The position numbers and the translations under genes were made by a program. From NCBI RefSeq assembly GCF_001746915.1, contig NZ_MJGC01000073.1, forward strand, positions 1 through 45,189: a DNA stretch of 45,189 nt, given 5' to 3'. Under the pieces are notes generated by a model. It was not told the origin of the DNA. It ran no database searches and saw nothing but the letters and a program-made list of their open reading frames with translations. Below are positions 42,156 through 45,189 of this stretch, in pieces (position 1 is the first letter of the stretch; each line of letters begins with the position of its first letter). This stretch comes from Desertifilum tharense IPPAS B-1220. Lineage in GTDB: Bacteria > Cyanobacteriota > Cyanobacteriia > Cyanobacteriales > Desertifilaceae.

Positions 42156-42728
42156 ATGATCAGTCGTTGGCTAAAGAAAATTAATCTCAGACAAGTTTTA
42201 ACTGTATTTCTAGCCGGTGTTCTTCTAGTCATTAGTACCGCTTGCAGTAACAATGCGCTAGCTAGAACCGCCGATCAAGTTGAAGATGAAGTTCCCAGTT
42301 CGGCTTTAACCAACAAGTTTGAAGGCGGAATGAACAACTATCGCGACACCGATCCGCGTAGAGACACCAAAGGCGCAGATGCTAAAGCTGAAGGTTTAGT
42401 CCGCAACTCTCAACGCAATCTTGATAAAAGCGTTGACGGACCCGGCGAGTACGTGCAGAACGTCAAAGAAGGTGCTTCTTTAGAAGGACCCAAGAAAGCG
42501 GGCGAAAGTCTCTCTGAAGCCGCCAGCAACACGGCTGAAGACTTCGCCGAAGGAACCGAACGCGGTTTTAAAAATCTGCAAAAGAACGCTAGCCGAGCCG
42601 TTGATGGAATTGGCGATACTGTAGGAGATGCAGCAGATAATGCTAGCGATACGGTTGAACGCAGTGCTGACAACGTGAAAAAAGCCGCCCAGAAAGCAAC
42701 TGGCGAAATGAAGACCACTCGCGACTAA
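42156..42728 (+). CDS. Small exported lipoprotein-like, Ala/Asp/Lys-rich helical protein
   Basis: 190 residues from ATG 42156, chosen because AGGGAGGA stands at ideal spacing; the frame is open further upstream to 42048 but has no such site. The N-terminus is basic (MISRWLKKINLRQ) with one hydrophobic helix ending ISTACSNN, a lipobox-like signal peptidase II site (Ser at -3 is unusual). The mature part begins ARTADQVEDEVPSSALTNKFEGGMNNYRDTDPRRDT, a block I recall in a family of short cyanobacterial proteins of unknown function. It continues with LEA- or apolipoprotein-like amphipathic heptads rich in Ala, Asp, Glu and Lys (DNASDTVERSADNVKKAAQK). Likely a periplasmic or membrane-tethered stress protein, by composition only. 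Lgt encoded at 12202 would be its modifying enzyme. A strong terminator follows. Confidence 0.82.
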   Translation: MISRWLKKINLRQVLTVFLAGVLLVISTACSNNALARTADQVEDEVPSSALTNKFEGGMNNYRDTDPRRDTKGADAKAEGLVRNSQRNLDKSVDGPGEYVQNVKEGASLEGPKKAGESLSEAASNTAEDFAEGTERGFKNLQKNASRAVDGIGDTVGDAADNASDTVERSADNVKKAAQKATGEMKTTRD

Positions 42729-42757
42729 GCTTATAAACTACGCTTCATAACATTTGC

Positions 42758-42787
42758 AAGAGCAAGTTAACTCAACTTGCTCTTTTC
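42758..42787 (+). terminator. Intrinsic terminator after the lipoprotein gene, overlapping the larC end
   Basis: Perfect 11-bp stem AAGAGCAAGTT / AACTTGCTCTT with a 5-nt loop AACTC, then TT. The larC stop codon and last codons, on the other strand, lie inside the loop and right arm, so the hairpin serves the plus strand and may serve larC as well. Confidence 0.8.
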
Positions 42788-44104
42788 TGATGCAATCGGC
42801 ATCTGAGCTTGTTCGTACCAGCAGTTTAAGGCAATTTGGTGTAAGGTGCGCCACGGCAGTTGGTGGGTTTTGGCTAACCGCGCGCAGTCTTCATATTCAG
42901 GTTGAACGTTGCTGAGGCGATCGCCCATCCAAGCCAGCTTAACCCGGATCGGCCCATAGGGCGTTTGTAAAGACTGAATCTCGCGTCGCAGCGCCACCCG
43001 TTGTTGCAGAGAATGGCGGATACCGAGGGTTGTGGTTTCGCGAAACATAATCGCTTCGCATTGCGATCGCGCTTCTGGCCAACAAATAACCGTCAGCAGT
43101 ACCCCCAAACGCGATTTTTTCATCATCACCGGTTGAGTAAACACATCCAACGCCCCCGCCGCCAATAGCAGATCGAAGACATAGGCGATCGCCTGCGGAG
43201 AGAGATCGTCAATTTGCGTTTCCAGAACCGACACCGTTTCGCGTTGCACCGCATCCGCATCCTGGGTCATTTCCCCCACCCAGAGGCGCAAAATATTGGG
43301 AATCGGGAGTTGGCGAGTCCCCGCCCCTAAGCCAATGCTTTGCAGCGTCATCGCTGGAGGCGGGCCAAACTGGGTGGCTAAAGTGATGGCGATCGCCGCC
43401 CCCGTCGGCGTCACCAACTCCCGCTCAATCCCATTACTGTAAACCGGAACCTGACGCATTTCCCACAACTTCAGCACCGCCGGAACCGGAACGGGTAAGC
43501 GTCCGTGAGCCGCCCAAACCGTTCCCCCACCCGTCGGTAAAGGCGAGCAATACAGCGCCTCAATCCCTAACCAATCCAAACCCAAACAAGTCCCCACAAT
43601 ATCTACAATCGCATCAGTCGCCCCCACCTCATGAAAATGAACTTTTTGGGGAGAAATACCATGCACTGCCCCTTCCGCCTCAGCAAGCTTGCGGAAAATC
43701 GCCAAACTCCAGTCTGTCACCTGTTGAGGCAACTCCGCCCTCAAAATCATTCGCTCAATTTCCGGCAAATGTCGAGTGGCGCTATGGGAGTGGTGTTCTT
43801 CTTCTGAGGAATGGTGATGGGAGTGGCGTTCTTCCTTTGGGGAATGGTGATGGGAGTGGTGTTCTTCCTTTGGCGAATGGTGGTGTCCTACCGAACTCTC
43901 GGCAGACAGCCTCACCTGAACCTTCGTCGCCTGTTGACCTTGATGGCGGACGAACTCCGATACAAGCTGGTACTCTGTGGCGATCCCTAATCGGTTAAGG
44001 TTGTCTATTAGGTACTCCAGGGGAACGCCTGCATGAACTAACGCTCCCAAGCACATATCTCCAGCAATTCCCGTCGGGCAATCTAGATAAGCAACTTTTT
44101 TCAC
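42767..44104 (-). CDS. larC: LarC-like nickel-pincer cofactor (DUF111) protein
   Basis: LarC inserts nickel into the pincer nucleotide cofactor of lactate racemase-type enzymes, a CTP-dependent one-turnover reaction. 445 residues from GTG 44104, preferred because AAGGGGG stands nine bases upstream and the protein then opens KKVAYLDCPTGIAGDMCLGAL, as in the family. An ATG at 44128 would add eight residues. Landmarks: DCPTGIAGDM, the HFHEVGATDAIVDIVG block, and ERELVTPTGAAI. Between them is a His-rich insertion of three 11-residue repeats (HHHSPKEEHHS type), a likely nickel store. Some bacteria split this gene into two overlapping frames; here it is one. larB and larE are not in the window. Its start is 48 bp from the divergent Sua5-like gene, so the two share a control region. 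Confidence 0.9.
   Translation of the reverse strand: MKKVAYLDCPTGIAGDMCLGALVHAGVPLEYLIDNLNRLGIATEYQLVSEFVRHQGQQATKVQVRLSAESSVGHHHSPKEEHHSHHHSPKEERHSHHHSSEEEHHSHSATRHLPEIERMILRAELPQQVTDWSLAIFRKLAEAEGAVHGISPQKVHFHEVGATDAIVDIVGTCLGLDWLGIEALYCSPLPTGGGTVWAAHGRLPVPVPAVLKLWEMRQVPVYSNGIERELVTPTGAAIAITLATQFGPPPAMTLQSIGLGAGTRQLPIPNILRLWVGEMTQDADAVQRETVSVLETQIDDLSPQAIAYVFDLLLAAGALDVFTQPVMMKKSRLGVLLTVICWPEARSQCEAIMFRETTTLGIRHSLQQRVALRREIQSLQTPYGPIRVKLAWMGDRLSNVQPEYEDCARLAKTHQLPWRTLHQIALNCWYEQAQMPIASEKSKLS
43788..43885 (-). repeat. 33-bp in-frame His-rich repeat within larC
   Basis: Three tandem units of 33 bp encode HHHSPKEEHHS, HHHSPKEERHS and HHHSSEEEHHS. The near-identical codons suggest recent unit duplication. 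Confidence 0.9.
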
Positions 44105-44152
44105 AATCGCCAACCCCCTTGGCACCATCCAAGCTGAAATTTAAACACTGCT

Positions 44153-44815
44153 ATGGCTATTTTGTATACGCTTCATCCTACAAACCCTCAAAAACGCACC
44201 ATTGAAGAAGTCCGCGATGCTCTGAGGAATGGCGCAGTGATGCTCTATCCAACAGATACAGTTTATGCCATTGGTTGCGATCTTAATGTTAAGTCAGCCG
44301 TGGAACGGGTGCGGCAAATCAAGCAACTTTCTAATGATAAGCCTTTAACTTTTTTGTGTTCGTCTCTTTCCAATGTGGCGAGTTACGCAACGGTTAGCGA
44401 TCCGGCCTATCGGATCATGAAAAGCTTAATTCCAGGCCCCTATACCTTTCTCTTGCCCGCAACTAAGCTAGTTCCGCGTTTGGTGATGGCTCCCAAACGC
44501 AAAACCACAGGGATTCGCGTTCCGGATCATGCTATCTGTCAAGAGTTACTGACGGCTTTGGGAAATCCGATTATTTCTACTTCTGCTCATTTAGTCGGCG
44601 ATGAAGAGATGGCTCCTGTGCCTCATCAACCGGAGTATACGTCTGCTGCGGAGTTGTTTGACCGTTTAGATAAGCTGGTGGATGTGATTATTGATAGCGA
44701 GTTGGAGTTGGGCTATCAAGTTTCAACGGTACTGGATTTGACGGATAATGAACCCGCGATCGCGCGCAAAGGGCTAGGCTGGGAAGCCGCTGCTGCCTGG
44801 ATTCCCGATGCTTAA
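44153..44815 (+). CDS. Sua5/YciO/YrdC family (threonylcarbamoyl-AMP synthase-like)
   Basis: Probable nucleotide-binding enzyme related to TsaC, which makes threonylcarbamoyl-AMP from Thr, bicarbonate and ATP for the t6A37 modification of ANN-decoding tRNAs. 220 residues: the double-stranded-RNA/nucleotide-binding fold starts VRDALRNGAVMLYPTDTVYAIGCD. IKQLSNDKPLTFLC lies at the KRxxxxPL position, with Lys and Pro-Leu kept but the first Arg replaced. SLIPGPYTFLL and TTGIRVPDH match the core, and PIISTSAHL is the SxSAN-like loop. The wording sits between TsaC and the YciO branch, whose physiological role is less clear. It lacks the C-terminal Sua5 domain. The start at ATG 44153 lacks a Shine-Dalgarno. 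It is divergent from larC and followed by repeats. Confidence 0.88.
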   Translation: MAILYTLHPTNPQKRTIEEVRDALRNGAVMLYPTDTVYAIGCDLNVKSAVERVRQIKQLSNDKPLTFLCSSLSNVASYATVSDPAYRIMKSLIPGPYTFLLPATKLVPRLVMAPKRKTTGIRVPDHAICQELLTALGNPIISTSAHLVGDEEMAPVPHQPEYTSAAELFDRLDKLVDVIIDSELELGYQVSTVLDLTDNEPAIARKGLGWEAAAAWIPDA

Positions 44816-45189
44816 GACCCGTTAAGAGTGCTGAGTGGGAAAAAGGGTGGGGGGATGGGGAGGTGGGGAGGTGGGGGAAAAGAGTGCAAAGTTCTGAGTT
44901 CCGTAGCTTGCACACCCAGTAGCGGTGTTCCGAGTGGGAAGAGGATGAGGGGAAAAGAGTGCTGAGTTGATAGCTAGCAAGCTCTTCTTCCCCAACCCCT
45001 AACTCCTAACTCCTAATTCCCCTTCTTCTTCCCCAACCCCTAACTCCTAATTCCTAATTCCCCTTCTTCTTCCCCAACCCCTAACTCCTAACTCCTAATT
45101 CCCCTTCTTCTTCCCATCCTCCCATCCCCCCACCTCCCCATCCTCTTCTTCCCCAACCCCTAACTCCTAACTCCCAACCCCCTTCTTCC
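44816..45189. repeat. Dense low-complexity repeat tract at the right end
   Basis: Contains, in order: AGAGTGCTGAGTGGG; GTGGGGAG octamers (44845-44877); a short stretch with GTTCTGAGTTCCG; AAGAGTGCTGAGTTGA (44955-44970); then five or so tandem units of CCCCAACCCCTAACTCCT plus AATTCCCCTTCTTCTT (44988-45189), interrupted by a CCATCC block. No gene is visible in it, and it continues past the window edge. Confidence 0.95.

Overview
The window is chromosomal DNA from a cyanobacterium. The octamer GCGATCGC (HIP1) is scattered densely through it. The gene set is also cyanobacterial: ndhL next to a DUF3007 gene and trpA, a tRNA-Leu(UAA) interrupted by a group I intron, very large PAS/GAF histidine kinases, and a thylakoid/plasma-membrane type tatC. 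Long runs of heptamer- and octamer-based repeats resemble those of filamentous (Oscillatoriales-type) genomes, but the genus cannot be fixed from the sequence.

Left to right: (1) 1-2.4 kb, the end of a polysaccharide-type locus with two overlapping glycosyltransferase genes. (2) 2.4-10.1 kb, minus strand: glycogen phosphorylase, an HPt-REC-REC-GGDEF diguanylate cyclase and a PAS/GAF hybrid histidine kinase; the last two probably form one signalling unit. (3) 10.5-15.9 kb: a small zinc-ribbon protein, rlmN, lgt, cobM and the bifunctional NAD(P)HX repair enzyme. The cobM-nnr gap holds a strong intrinsic terminator pointing the wrong way for every annotated gene, which suggests an unannotated small RNA. 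(4) 16-27.7 kb: a 1338-residue hybrid kinase, leucyl aminopeptidase, a Slt-type lytic transglycosylase and a 1056-residue GAF/PAS kinase. (5) 27.7-29.2 kb: a solitary, apparently intact TnpB (IS200/IS605, IS1341 type) with hairpins on both sides and a probable omega-RNA zone. (6) 29.2-33.7 kb: tatC and a membrane-anchored C39-like peptidase with a peptidoglycan-binding tail, facing a minus-strand LPS-export operon (lptA-lptB-lptF/G). (7) 34.5-37.4 kb: a large mosaic RTX / PPC / Pro-Thr repeat / Calx-beta / propeller-like protein. (8) 37.4-40 kb: a GTAGGTTGGGTT hairpin family and a 93-bp tandem array abutting the trpA stop codon, then trpA, DUF3007 and ndhL, a G-rich repeat block and the split tRNA-Leu. 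(9) 40.3-44.8 kb: a conserved-looking helical protein of unknown function, a small envelope lipoprotein, larC with a His-rich repeat insertion, and a Sua5/YciO/YrdC protein. (10) The window ends in dense low-complexity repeats of the family that also opens it.

Most genes are housekeeping or signalling genes. The least explained parts are the candidate sRNA upstream of nnr, the TnpB locus with its flanking hairpins, the repeat family (which also appears inside the tRNA intron P6b), the mosaic RTX protein and the 489-residue unknown. All calls come from reading sequence and recognising motifs; no database search was run.
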